Positions 40,104 through 48,858 are shown, counted from the first letter of the stretch. The stretch is DNA of 64,000 bases from PALSA-612 sp963776375 (GCA_963776375.1 CAVZMF010000003.1:62001-126000); one strand, 5' to 3'. Notes: a model not told the origin generated them from the sequence alone. A program made the numbers and translations.

Positions 40104-41237
40104 ATGGACGCCTGGCTGATCGCTGCGTTGGTCGTGGCCTGGATTCTGATCGGGCTCATGCTGTTCGTGCTGTACGTGCTGATCAAGACGCAGGGAGAGC
40201 TGCGGCTCTATCACCGGGACCTGGATCACCGCCTCGAGGTCGCGGCCACCCATGCGGGCGCGGAGTACGTGCGGAATCCCCCGAAGCCGCCTGAGCAACA
40301 CGGTCTGCCACTGGGTGAAAAGGCCCCGATCTTCGCGCTTCCCGATCTCGACGGAGCCGTGCGCAGTGTCGAGGACTACCGTGGCGAACCGTTCGTGCTC
40401 ACGTTCTTCGCCACGGGCTGCGGCTTCTGCCAGGAGCTGGCGCCCAGGCTCGGCGAGCTCGAAGAGGGCCACCCACTCGTCCTCGTGTCACACGGCGACC
40501 CGGAGGAGACAAGGCGGCAGAGCGTCGAGCATGGCTGGCAGTGCGACGTGATCGTCGAGCCCGAAGGGCAGCGCGAGGTGATGAAGGCGTACGAAGCTCC
40601 GGGAACGCCGTCCGGTTATCTCATCGACGAGGACGGTCTCGTCGCCAGCCCCCTCGCCGTGGGCAGCGACGCTGTGCTCGCGTTGCGCTCGGCGATGGCC
40701 GTACCCGCCAGCGAGCACGTCGACGGCGGTTCCGGGAACGGTCTCGGCGCGCCGCTCTCGACGCACCCTTCGCAGCTCGAGGTCGCGACTGGAGCGGTCC
40801 GCCTGAAGTCGCGTCCGGTCACGGAGAGCACCATCGTGCGCGACGGCCTTCGGGCGGGCGCCGAAGCGCCAAACTTCGTCCTCGCGGATCTCGACGGCAA
40901 GCCACGCTCGCTCATCGACTACCGCGGCAAGCGAGTGCTGCTCGTCTTCTCCGACGTCACGTGCGGGCCGTGCCAGGAGGTCGCCCTGGAGCTCGTGAGC
41001 CGCTACAAGCGCCGACCGAAAGGCCTCGAGATCGTGATGATCGGTCGGGGAGATCCGGAGACGAGCAGGCGGAGGGCAAAGCGCTATCCGTTCCCGGTGC
41101 TTCTGCAGAAGAGCTGGGAGGTCTCGAAGTTGTACGGGATGTTCGCGACGCCGATCGGATACCTCATCGACGAGAACGGGATCATCGTCGAGGACGTCGC
41201 GGTCGGTCCGCAACCGATCCTCGACCTGGTCTTCTAG
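40104..41237 (+). CDS. Membrane-anchored twin-thioredoxin (TlpA/MauD-like) protein, copy 2
   Basis: 377 residues, a tandem duplicate of the preceding gene with the same order: transmembrane helix (about 4-27), linker with the identical GELRLYH, domain 1 with CGFC (Cys106, Cys109, same positions) and domain 2 with CGPC in FSDVTCGPCQEV. The two C-termini are almost identical (SWEVSKLYGMFATPIGYLID) at DNA level too, so the duplication is fairly recent or homogenised. Domain 1 is less conserved between copies, suggesting different partners. ATG 40104 follows GAGGGAGGAG. Both copies share a similar leader with a -10-like TAGxAT. A strong terminator follows. Confidence 0.87.
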   Translation: MDAWLIAALVVAWILIGLMLFVLYVLIKTQGELRLYHRDLDHRLEVAATHAGAEYVRNPPKPPEQHGLPLGEKAPIFALPDLDGAVRSVEDYRGEPFVLTFFATGCGFCQELAPRLGELEEGHPLVLVSHGDPEETRRQSVEHGWQCDVIVEPEGQREVMKAYEAPGTPSGYLIDEDGLVASPLAVGSDAVLALRSAMAVPASEHVDGGSGNGLGAPLSTHPSQLEVATGAVRLKSRPVTESTIVRDGLRAGAEAPNFVLADLDGKPRSLIDYRGKRVLLVFSDVTCGPCQEVALELVSRYKRRPKGLEIVMIGRGDPETSRRRAKRYPFPVLLQKSWEVSKLYGMFATPIGYLIDENGIIVEDVAVGPQPILDLVF

Positions 41238-41269
41238 CGGCGGCTTCACAAGCTGCCGCCGTAAAGACG

Positions 41270-41297
41270 TCGAAGGGCTCCCATCGGAGCCCTTCGA
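41270..41297. terminator. Bidirectional hairpin terminator between convergent genes
   Basis: TCGAAGGGCTCC and GGAGCCCTTCGA form 12 perfect pairs with a CATC loop. It lies midway between the second thioredoxin gene and the convergent Cys-rich gene. A smaller GC hairpin (GGCGGCTT/AGCTGCCGCC) precedes it. Confidence 0.8.
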
Positions 41298-41320
41298 TCT
41301 TGAAGCTGCGCGTTTTTGGA

Positions 41321-41875
41321 CTACTTGTGCGCGAATGTGCCCGGCGTGTTCAGCGGCGGCGCCGTCGCCTGCGAGCCCTGCTGGCAGTAGTGCGCACAGA
41401 CGCCGGGGTAGACCGCGCCGGACTCCGTGACTGCGACATCGCAGCATGTCTCCGAGATGCAGACATAGCCCGCTCCGCACTGCTTCTGAGAATTGCAGAA
41501 ACCAAGCGGGCCTACGTCGAAGTCGCCCGTCTCCTCGTCAATTACCGGGCAGGCGGCGTTCTCGACGCATGCCCCAACCGGCGATCTCGCGGGGCGAAGC
41601 TTGGGGTAGAAGATCGTCGCGCACAGGCAGTCGCTCACCTGGTCGAATCCACAAGTCTTCGCTTTGTTGCTGCCGAGGCACTCGAAGCCCATGCCCTGGC
41701 AGGAGGCGTTCGAAGCCTTCCTTCGAACCGCTGCTCCCGCTCGGCCCGGCATGAACGCCGCGAGGGCGGCAGCCAGGCCCAGGCCGCCAACCTTGAGGGC
41801 AGTCCCGCGGGAGACACCACGTGACTCCTTTACGGGCTCGCCCGAGTCGGCGTAAAGCTCGTCAATCTCCCGCAT
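41321..41875 (-). CDS. Secreted cysteine-rich protein (14 Cys in mature part)
   Basis: 184 residues. The N-terminus looks like an export signal with a Tat-like layout: GVSRGTALKVGGLGLAAALA, ending PGRAGA, where the usual twin Arg is Arg-Gly. The mature part has 14 cysteines, an even number compatible with seven disulfides, including CQGMGFEC, CLC, ENAACPV, CNSQKQCGAGYVCISETCC and GVCAHYC. The last block resembles knottin/EGF-like spacing. No enzyme motif is visible. AAGGAGGA lies seven bases before the ATG, so translation should be strong. It is convergent with two MauD-like oxidoreductase genes, which could fold it. Family not recognised. Confidence 0.75.
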   Translation of the reverse strand: MREIDELYADSGEPVKESRGVSRGTALKVGGLGLAAALAAFMPGRAGAAVRRKASNASCQGMGFECLGSNKAKTCGFDQVSDCLCATIFYPKLRPARSPVGACVENAACPVIDEETGDFDVGPLGFCNSQKQCGAGYVCISETCCDVAVTESGAVYPGVCAHYCQQGSQATAPPLNTPGTFAHK

Positions 41876-41981
41876 GCGTCCTCCTTGAACGACGGGTTCT
41901 TTGCTGAAGCCGGGACGCTAACCGATGAATCGGCTGTTGTCCAGGGTCAGCGTTCGCTCGAAACGGTGAAAATCCTGCCTT

Positions 41982-43187
41982 TCACGACCAGACGACCGGG
42001 AGCCGGCGGACGTCCCGGAAGCGCCACCCGGTCACGATCAGCCGGTCGGAGCGGTCGAGTCTCAGGCCAGGAAGGCGCTCGAGCAGCCGGTGCAGCGCGA
42101 TCGCTCCAGTCGAACGCGAATGCCAGGCACCGATGCAGAAGTGGACTCCCGAGGCGAAGCCGACGTGCATGCCCTCGTCCCGGTCGACGTCGAATCGGTC
42201 GCCGTCCGTCCACCGTCTCTCGTCGCGGTTTGCGGAAGCGACGACGACGGCGAGGTACGCGCCTGCTGGAACTCGCACCCCGGCGAGCTTCACTGCCGAT
42301 GCGGTCACGCGGGGAACCATGCCCACCGGCGTGCCCCAGCGCGCTGCCTCTTCGATCGCCCGCTTGGCGAGCGCCTGGTCCTCCTGCACCCGTTCGAGCT
42401 GCTCGGGCCGGCTGAACAGGCCGACGAGCGCGTGCGCGAGCAGATCGCCGAGCTCGTGAACGCCCGCGGCCGCGAAAACCTTGGCGTTGGCGAGGATGTG
42501 TCGCTCCTCGACCGCGGCCTGGTCGCGGGCCTGCAGCATCGTCGACACGAGTGACGAGTCGGGCGAGCCTTCCCGCCGGCGAATGCTGCCCAGGAGCGCG
42601 TCGTCGATCTCGCGTTCGATCTCGGGATCCTGCGGGAGCGGCTCGCCGATGAAGAAGCACCCGAGATGGTCGAACCAGCGGCGCAGATCGTCGACCGGCA
42701 CGTCTTCGAGCCCGAGTAGTCTCGCCAGCGTGATCGCCGCCAGTGGCTGACAGTAGGCGTCCACGAGGTCGACGTGCCCGGCAGGCTCGAAGGCATCGAT
42801 CAGCTGGTCGGCGACCGGCGGCACGACGCTGTCCACGAACGCCGCCGCCCGGCGCGGCTGACAGGCCGGCTGCATCGACGCCCGTACGCGGGCGTGCTCT
42901 TCCCCGTCGAGGTAGAGCAGGCCACCGGAGAACGTCGACGGCAGGCCGCGCGGCTCCGGCGGCGACCGGTAGAGCTCGTCGTCCTTCAGGATCTCGATGA
43001 CCTCGTCCCAGCGCGTGACGAGCCAGTACGTGTCGGACTGCCCGGCGAAATGCCGCAGCCAGGGCGCGTGCGCCACCGGCGCCTCCTGCCGCAGGCGCCG
43101 GTAGACCGGATACGGGTTGTCGTAGAGATCGGCGCCGGAGACGTTCACGGTCGGCCGTCTCCGCGCGACGGATGCGAGCGAACGCAC
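41982..43187 (-). CDS. Cytochrome P450
   Basis: 401 residues from a GTG five bases after the Rieske stop. The heme loop is GFASGVHFCIGAWH (Cys ligand), the K-helix E-x-x-R is EEAARW, and SANRDERRW and DRFDVDRD are the usual meander elements. The I-helix reads FAAAGVHELGDLL: the conserved acid-Thr pair for oxygen activation is not present (His-Glu-Leu instead). It may therefore use peroxide, an unusual proton path, or substrate assistance. It pairs with a Rieske ferredoxin gene upstream in the same operon. Substrate unknown. Confidence 0.9.
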   Translation of the reverse strand: MRSLASVARRRPTVNVSGADLYDNPYPVYRRLRQEAPVAHAPWLRHFAGQSDTYWLVTRWDEVIEILKDDELYRSPPEPRGLPSTFSGGLLYLDGEEHARVRASMQPACQPRRAAAFVDSVVPPVADQLIDAFEPAGHVDLVDAYCQPLAAITLARLLGLEDVPVDDLRRWFDHLGCFFIGEPLPQDPEIEREIDDALLGSIRRREGSPDSSLVSTMLQARDQAAVEERHILANAKVFAAAGVHELGDLLAHALVGLFSRPEQLERVQEDQALAKRAIEEAARWGTPVGMVPRVTASAVKLAGVRVPAGAYLAVVVASANRDERRWTDGDRFDVDRDEGMHVGFASGVHFCIGAWHSRSTGAIALHRLLERLPGLRLDRSDRLIVTGWRFRDVRRLPVVWS

Positions 43188-43192
43188 CGGCC

Positions 43193-43540
43193 TCAGGCCT
43201 CCGGACGGAGGCTCACGTAGACGTCCCCGCTCTGGATCCGCACGCGATAGACCGGCAGGGCCGTTGACGCCGGCGGGTGCAGCGCCGCGCCGGTCCGAAG
43301 ATCGAATCCGGAGGAGTGAACAGGGCACCAGAGCACACCGTCCAAGGCCAGTCCCTCACTCAGATCCGCTCCCTGGTGGGGGCAGATTCGGCCGAGCGAA
43401 TGGATCTCGGAGCCGTCGTGGACGAGGAGCCGGTTGCTGTCGTCGACCCCGGCCACGGTGAAGGGGCGAAGCTCCCCCTCGGGAACGTCGCCGACGCTGC
43501 ACACGCGCACGAAGTCGCCCTCGTCGAACTCCTCCGGCAT
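43193..43540 (-). CDS. Rieske [2Fe-2S] ferredoxin-like protein
   Basis: Small electron carrier of 115 residues. Cluster ligands are in ICPHQGADLSEG and WCPVHSSGFDLRTG, the C-x-H and C-x2-H boxes of non-heme dioxygenase/nitrite-reductase small-subunit Rieske proteins. There is no transmembrane segment. ATG 43540 gives PEEFDEGDFVRV; an ATG four codons upstream is also possible. Being directly upstream of the P450, it may supply its electrons. No reductase gene is adjacent. Confidence 0.87.
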   Translation of the reverse strand: MPEEFDEGDFVRVCSVGDVPEGELRPFTVAGVDDSNRLLVHDGSEIHSLGRICPHQGADLSEGLALDGVLWCPVHSSGFDLRTGAALHPPASTALPVYRVRIQSGDVYVSLRPEA

Positions 43541-43599
43541 CGCGCCCACCATACCGCGCGAGCCGGCCTCCGATCCGTCGGCGCCCGTAGACTGCAAGG

Positions 43600-44692
43600 A
43601 TGGGGGAGATCTCCTTCGCGCGCGGGGTACCTGCGCCGGAATGCCTGCCGGTGGCGGAGTTCGCCGACTGCGCCCGTGAGGCGATCGAGCGGGACGGCGA
43701 GACGATCCTCAACTACGGGCCGGTGGGCGGCTACGGACCGCTGCGCGAGTGGATCGCCGAGCGCCACGGCGTCGAGCCCGGCCGTGTCCTCGTCACGAAC
43801 GGCTCGCTGCCGGGGCTGAACCTCGTCCTCGGCCATTTCGCCGAGCGGGCCAGAATCCTCGTGGAGGCGCCCACGTACGACCGGCCGCTGAAGATCGTCT
43901 CGCGGCTCGGCGTCGACGTGCGCACCGTGCCCCAGGACGCCGACGGGATCGACGTCGACGCGCTCGAGCAGGAGCTGCGCCGCGATCCGTCGCCGGCGTT
44001 CCTCTATGTGCTGCCGACCTTCCAGAATCCGAGCGGCCGCACCCTTCCGCTCGAGCGGCGCCGACGGCTCGTCGAGCTGACGCGCGAGCACGACCTGTCG
44101 GTGCTCGAGGACGATCCGTATGGGCGCGTGCGCTATCGACGGCGAGGCGCTGCCGACGCTGTTCGAGCTCGAGGGCGGAGAGCGCGTTCTCTACTCGTCC
44201 TCGTTCTCGAAGATCGTCGCGCCCGGCGCCCGCGTCGGCTACTTCGTCCTGACCGCCTCGGGTGCCGCGAGCTTCGAGGCGGCGGCGACGAACATCTATC
44301 TCACGCCGGCGCTCGTGGGGCAGGCGACGGTCTACGAGTTCATCCGGCGCGGGAGCCTGGAGCCGAACGTCGAGCGTGTCACGTCACTGCTCAAGGCGCG
44401 TCGCGACGCGATGCTGGAGGCGCTCGACGGCGAGCTTCCCGACGTGCGCTCCAGCCGCCCCGAGGGCGGCTATTTCCTCTGGATCGACCTCCCCGAGTCG
44501 GTCGACGCGGGAGAGCTGCTCGGCAAGGCCGAGGCCGCCGGCGTCACGTTCGTGCGCGGGGCGGACTTCTTCCCCGCCGGGTCGGGGCTGGGGCAAAGCT
44601 CGGCGCGCCTCGCCTTCAGCTACGTGTCGCCGGACGAGATCCGCGAGGGCGTGTCACGGCTGGCCGGACTGCTCGCGCCCGCGGCGGCCTGA
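43600..44692 (+). CDS. PLP-dependent aminotransferase class I/II (2-aminoadipate/aromatic type), one frameshift
   Basis: About 363 residues. Fold type I elements: LNYGPVGGYGPLREWIAE, VTNGSLPGLNLV, VEAPTYDRPLKI, LPTFQNPSGRTL, VLEDDPYG and the PLP lysine in YSSSFSKIVAPGARVGY. This is the LysN/MocR-aminotransferase branch without the GntR DNA-binding part. One extra C near 44137 breaks the frame; removing it gives GRVRYDGEALPTLFELEGGE. The ATG at 43600 is divergent from the Rieske gene by about 50 bases. The amino-donor specificity is not defined. Confidence 0.85.
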
Positions 44693-44705
44693 GGGGCCCC
44701 GGGGC

Positions 44706-44909
44706 CTAAGCGGCCCGATGCTGCGCGAGGAAGCGGACGTCGACGCCGGCGGAGTCGACGCGCTGGACGAGCGGAGCCTGGACGGGAGGTGTGAGCGTGC
44801 CCTGCGCTCCGAGGCGGAAGGTCGGACAGGGAGCCTCGAGCTGGAGGGCGCAGAGCGCCTCCTGGTGGAAGTAGCAATCCTTGCAACGTAGTTGGCGACG
44901 TTTGCTCAT
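44706..44909 (-). CDS. Small four-cysteine protein, function unknown
   Basis: 67 residues beginning SKRRQLRCKDCYFHQEALCAL and containing APCPTF, so four cysteines in 21 residues that could bind zinc or an iron-sulfur cluster. The tail is nonpolar. AAGGGAGA precedes the ATG at 44909, and a promoter-like pair lies 50-70 bases upstream. No family recognised. Confidence 0.6.
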   Translation of the reverse strand: MSKRRQLRCKDCYFHQEALCALQLEAPCPTFRLGAQGTLTPPVQAPLVQRVDSAGVDVRFLAQHRAA

Positions 44910-44953
44910 TCTCCCTTTCGCTCTAGTCGTGCCGGGGGCGGAAGCAGAGGTCG

Positions 44954-44981
44954 ATACTAGGCGCTGCCCGTGGCGATGCAA
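44954..44981 (-). promoter_or_regulatory. Promoter of the small four-cysteine gene
   Basis: On the minus strand TTGCAT (44976-44981) and TAGTAT (44954-44959) are separated by 16 bases, in an otherwise gene-free interval of about 137 bases. Confidence 0.5.
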
Positions 44982-45046
44982 GGGGTCGGCGCACGAAAAA
45001 GTCGCTCGTTGCGGGCGCTTCGTGCGAGCCGCGTGAGGGCCGTCGA

Positions 45047-46072
45047 TCAGCGCTTCGGAGGCAGCGTTGCCAGTGCGCGCAACGCCTGTCGAAAACTCTT
45101 CACAGGGATGACCCGCATGTGTCCGGCGTAGCGTCTGGCGATCCGCGCGTTATCCCCAGCGGGTACGAGCAGGATGTCAACACCCGATCGCCGGGCACCG
45201 ATCGTCTTCTGCTTCGCGCCGCCGATCGGGCCGACCGCGCCGTCGAGGAACATCTCCCCGGTGGCCGCGACCTTGTAGCCGCGGTCGACGTTTCGCCCCA
45301 GCTTCTCCATCACCTCGAGCGCGAACGCGAGCCCGGCCGAGGGGCCGCCGATGTTGCCCGTGTCGATCGTGACCGGGAAGGGCAGCTTGATGTGTGCGGC
45401 CTGCTGGAGGAGGACGCCGACGATCGGAACCGAGGGGTCCTGCGGGTCGGCGATCGTCTTCAGGGTGACCGTGCGCAGGTCCTCGTCGTTGCGGACCCCG
45501 ACCTCGACCACGTCCCCCGGCCTGTGACGGCGCAGCAGCCCGCGGGCCTGGTCAGTCGTCCGGACGCGCTGCCCGTCGACGGACACGATGACGTCGCCGG
45601 GGACGAGCTTGCCGTCCGCCGGTGTCCCGGGCCCGGTGGCGAGGATCAGCGCCCCGTCGGCGGAGACCTTGACCTCGTAGCCGAGCTCCTTGAGCGCGAC
45701 CGCGGCGGCGATCTGCTGCGAGGTCGCCATCTCCTGGAGGTTGAACTGCTTGGCCTGCGACTCGTCCGCGCCCGGCGGGTTCACCGCCGCTCCGGGGACG
45801 AAGTCCGAGCCGTCGGGCGCGAGCGAGGGGAAGGCGACCTCGAGCTCCCTGGCCTGCCGCTCCTGGACGTCGAGGAAGTAGATCCCGCCGCCGTTCCGGT
45901 CCGGCCTCGCGTTCTTCACGTGCACGACCTCCCCCGCCGCGTGCGGCGAGTCGGGAATCAGCAGGTACTGGTCCGAGGGAAGGACCCACATCACGAACAG
46001 CGCGATCGCCGCCGGGAGGAGCCCGGCAATGACCAGGCCGCCGAGGACGCCGCGGGTCGGGCGGTCGTTCAG
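45047..46072 (-). CDS. PDZ-domain Lon-like serine protease (YlbL type)
   Basis: 341 residues. One N-terminal transmembrane helix (LVIAGLLPAAIALFVMWVL) anchors an extracytoplasmic PDZ domain (GKLVPGDVIVSVDGQRV) and a Lon-type proteolytic domain with the Ser-Lys dyad: Ser in NIGGPSAGLAFALEV and Lys in IGGAKQKTIGA. This is the widespread Gram-positive YlbL family. No ATG, GTG or TTG lies before the membrane helix in a plausible place. A CTG at 46072 overlaps the upstream SDR stop as CTGA and is my preferred start. It is probably a surface quality-control protease. Confidence 0.87.
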   Translation of the reverse strand: MNDRPTRGVLGGLVIAGLLPAAIALFVMWVLPSDQYLLIPDSPHAAGEVVHVKNARPDRNGGGIYFLDVQERQARELEVAFPSLAPDGSDFVPGAAVNPPGADESQAKQFNLQEMATSQQIAAAVALKELGYEVKVSADGALILATGPGTPADGKLVPGDVIVSVDGQRVRTTDQARGLLRRHRPGDVVEVGVRNDEDLRTVTLKTIADPQDPSVPIVGVLLQQAAHIKLPFPVTIDTGNIGGPSAGLAFALEVMEKLGRNVDRGYKVAATGEMFLDGAVGPIGGAKQKTIGARRSGVDILLVPAGDNARIARRYAGHMRVIPVKSFRQALRALATLPPKR

Positions 46073-46818
46073 AGCAGCGACCGGGTCAGCCCGCCGTCGA
46101 CGGGCACGACCGTGCCGGTCACGTAGCTCGCCTGGTCCGAGGCCAGGAAGCAGACGACGCGGGCGATCTCCGCCGGAGTGCCGAACCGGCGGAGCGGGAT
46201 CTGCGCCTGCGCGGCGTCGCGCGCGGCGCCGTCGTTCGAGTAGAGCTGTGCCAGGCGGTCGGTGTCGATCCGGCCCGGCGCGATGGTGTTGATCGTGATT
46301 CCCTTCGGGCCGACCTCGCGCGCGAGCGTCTTTGCCCACCCGATCACGCCGGGGCGCACGGCATTGGAGAGCGCGAGCCCCTCGATCGGCTCGCGGACCG
46401 AGCTCGACTCGATGTTGACGATGCGCCCGCGGCCCGACTGCTCGAGATGGGGAAGGCAGAGAGCCGTGAGCCGGACGACCGGGAGCAGCAGCAGCTCGAC
46501 GGCGCTCTCGAAGGCGGCGGCGTCCTGCCCCACGGCCGGGCCGGGCGGCGGTCCGCCGCCGTTGTTCACGAGCACGTCGATGCCGCCGAAGGCCTTCAGC
46601 GTGCGCTCGACGAGCTTGTCCAGGTCGGCGGGGACGGTCAGGTCGCCGCGCACGGCGAGCGCGCCGATCCGCTCGGCCTCGCGCTCGAGCAGGTCGCGGC
46701 GCCGCGCGAACATGGCCACGTTCGCGCCCTCCTCGACGAGCGCCTCGGCGATCGCGAGGCCCATGCCGGACGAGGCGCCGCAGACGATCGCGGTCTTGCC
46801 GTCGAGGCCGAGGTTCAA
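46069..46818 (-). CDS. SDR-fold protein with atypical active site
   Basis: 249 residues with the NAD(P)-binding motif TAIVCGASSGMGLAIAEAL, NNGGGPPPGP in place of NNAG, and the end SYVTGTVVPVDGG. The catalytic Ser is in NIESSSVREP. Where YxxxK should follow, the sequence is LALSNAVRPGV, so both catalytic Tyr and Lys are missing. This matches a known divergent SDR group whose activity is unclear. TTG 46818 forms a TTGA overlap with the malate dehydrogenase stop. Confidence 0.85.
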   Translation of the reverse strand: MNLGLDGKTAIVCGASSGMGLAIAEALVEEGANVAMFARRRDLLEREAERIGALAVRGDLTVPADLDKLVERTLKAFGGIDVLVNNGGGPPPGPAVGQDAAAFESAVELLLLPVVRLTALCLPHLEQSGRGRIVNIESSSVREPIEGLALSNAVRPGVIGWAKTLAREVGPKGITINTIAPGRIDTDRLAQLYSNDGAARDAAQAQIPLRRFGTPAEIARVVCFLASDQASYVTGTVVPVDGGLTRSLL

Positions 46819-47741
46819 GCCACTGCGAGCACGCCGACGACCTCGCGCACCGCGTCGGCCGACTCGGCCAGCGCGGACTGCTCGTCGTCGGTGAGCTCGA
46901 GCTCGACGATCTCCTCGACGCCGCCCACGCCGAGCTTGACGGGAACGCCCATGTACAGGCCGTCGATGCCGTACTCGCCCTCGAGCAGCGCCGTGCAGGG
47001 GAGGACCCGCTTCTGGTCGAGCAGGATCGAGTCGACCATCTGCGCCACGGCCGCGCCGGGCGCGTACCAGGCGGACGTTCCGAGCAGGTTCACGACCTCG
47101 CCGCCGCCCTTCCGCGTGCGCTCGACCATCGCCTCGATGCGCTCGGCGGAGACGAGCTGCGACAGCGGCACGCCGCCGACGGTGGTCGCCGAGACGACGG
47201 GCACCATCTGGTCGCCGTGGCCGCCGAGGACGACGGCCTGGATGTCCTTGGCCGAGGCACCGGTCTCCCAGGCGATGAAGGCTCGGAAGCGTGCGGTGTC
47301 CAGGATGCCGGCCATGCCGAACACGCGCTCCTTCGGGAAGCCCGAGGCGTGCTTCGCGACGTGGCACATCGCGTCGAGCGGATTGGTGACCGCGACGACG
47401 ATCGCGTCGGGCGACTCGGCCACGGCGGCGCGGGTGACGGCGCCGACGATGTTCTCGTTCGTGGTCACGAGGTCGTCGCGGCTCATGCCCGGTGAGCGCG
47501 GCTTGCCGGAGGTGACGACGACCACGTCCGACCCTGCGGTCTCCTCGTAGCCGTTCGTCCCGGTGATCGCCGGCTCGTAGCCGAGGACCGGTGCGGCCTC
47601 GTTGAGGTCGAGCGCCTTGCCCTGCGGCAGGTTCTCGATGATGTCGACGAGCACGACGTCGGCGTAGTCGCGGCGCGCGATCTCCTGCGCGGCCGTCGTC
47701 CCGACGTTGCCCGCTCCGATCACTGTCACTTTCTTCCGCAT
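46815..47741 (-). CDS. mdh: Malate dehydrogenase
   Basis: NAD-dependent malate/oxaloacetate interconversion in the TCA cycle; 308 residues of the LDH-like (tetrameric) type. The NAD motif is VTVIGAGNVGTTAAQEIA, NAD-selecting Asp in VLVDI, substrate Arg in SGKPRSPGMSRDDL, VTNPLDAMCHVA, and catalytic His in LGGHGDQMVPV. It lies directly downstream of isocitrate dehydrogenase on the same strand, in a TCA cluster. Confidence 0.96.
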   Translation of the reverse strand: MRKKVTVIGAGNVGTTAAQEIARRDYADVVLVDIIENLPQGKALDLNEAAPVLGYEPAITGTNGYEETAGSDVVVVTSGKPRSPGMSRDDLVTTNENIVGAVTRAAVAESPDAIVVAVTNPLDAMCHVAKHASGFPKERVFGMAGILDTARFRAFIAWETGASAKDIQAVVLGGHGDQMVPVVSATTVGGVPLSQLVSAERIEAMVERTRKGGGEVVNLLGTSAWYAPGAAVAQMVDSILLDQKRVLPCTALLEGEYGIDGLYMGVPVKLGVGGVEEIVELELTDDEQSALAESADAVREVVGVLAVA

Positions 47742-47766
47742 CTCGCTTCTCCTTTAGGCGTTTCCG

Positions 47767-48858
47767 CTAGGCGGAAACGTTGCCTAGCTTCTCGATGATC
47801 GCGTCGGCGACCTGGCTCGTGCCCACGGCGGTCGGGTCGTCGCGACTCGGCTTCATGTCGTAGGTGACGGACTTGCCCTCGCGCACGACATCCGCGACGG
47901 CCTTCTCCAGGCGGACGGCCGCACCCGGCTCGCCGAGGTGCTCGAGCATCAGCTTGCCCGAGAGGATCATGGCGATCGGGTTGACCTTGTTCTGCCCCGT
48001 GTACTTCGGGGCCGAGCCGTGCGTGGCCTCGAACACGGCCGAGTCCGGGCCGATGTTCGCGCCCGGCGCGACGCCGAGCCCGCCGACGAGGCCGGCGGTC
48101 AGGTCGCTGATGATGTCGCCGTACAGGTTCGGCAGCACGAGCACGTCGAACTCCTCGGGCCGCTGCACGAGACCCATGCAGAGCGCATCGACGAGGTTCT
48201 CCTTCGGCTCGACGTCCGGATAGTCGTTGGCGACGTCCCGGAAGACGGACAGGAAGAGCCCGTCCGTGTGCTTCATGATGTTCGCCTTCGTAATGCAGTG
48301 CAGCGCGCGGCGGCCGTGCTGCTGCGCGTACCGGAAGGCGTAGCGGATGATCCGCTCGGAGCTCTCCGGGCTGATCGGCTTGATCGAGAGCCCGGAGGAC
48401 TCGCTGATCTGCTTCGGCTGCAGGCCGTTCAGGACGTCGATCACCTTGTGGGCATCGGCGCTGCCCGAGGTGAACTCGATGCCGGCGTACAGGTCCTCGG
48501 TGTTCTCGCGGACGATGACGACGTCGACGCCCTCGTAGCGCGAGCGCACGCCCGGGTACGTCTTGCACGGCCGCAAGCAGGCGTAGAGCCCGAGCTCGTG
48601 CCGCAGCGCGACGTTGACCGAGCGGAAGCCGGTGCCGATCGGGGTCGTGATCGGGCCCTTGAGCGCGACCTTGTTGGCGCGGATCGAGTCGAGCGTGTCG
48701 TCGGGCAGTGGCGTGCCGGCCGACTCCATCACGTCGACGCCCGCCTCCTTCACATCCCAGTCGAACTCGACGCCCGTGGCCTCGAGCACGCGGCGCGTCG
48801 CCTCGGTCAGCTCGGGCCCGGTTCCGTCGCCGGGAACGAGGGTGACGCGGTGGGCCAT
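47767..48858 (-). CDS. icd: Isocitrate dehydrogenase (NAD(P)-dependent, IDH/IMDH family)
   Basis: 363 residues. Isocitrate-binding motif GTGFRSVNVALRHELGLYACLRP, phosphorylation/active loop IVRENTEDLYAGIE, metal site LVLPNLYGDIISDLTAGLVGG and coenzyme loop THGSAPKYTGQNKVNP. The Lys-Tyr in this loop matches the pair that grips the 2'-phosphate in E. coli NADP-IDH, while the overall length is like NAD-enzymes, so coenzyme choice is open. It is divergent from citrate synthase across 55 bases and upstream of mdh. Confidence 0.92.
   Translation of the reverse strand: MAHRVTLVPGDGTGPELTEATRRVLEATGVEFDWDVKEAGVDVMESAGTPLPDDTLDSIRANKVALKGPITTPIGTGFRSVNVALRHELGLYACLRPCKTYPGVRSRYEGVDVVIVRENTEDLYAGIEFTSGSADAHKVIDVLNGLQPKQISESSGLSIKPISPESSERIIRYAFRYAQQHGRRALHCITKANIMKHTDGLFLSVFRDVANDYPDVEPKENLVDALCMGLVQRPEEFDVLVLPNLYGDIISDLTAGLVGGLGVAPGANIGPDSAVFEATHGSAPKYTGQNKVNPIAMILSGKLMLEHLGEPGAAVRLEKAVADVVREGKSVTYDMKPSRDDPTAVGTSQVADAIIEKLGNVSA

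Noticed and set aside
41885..42415. Plus-strand open frame over the end of the P450
   Set aside because: Arg/Ser-rich shadow of the P450 3' half; no similarity or ribosome site.
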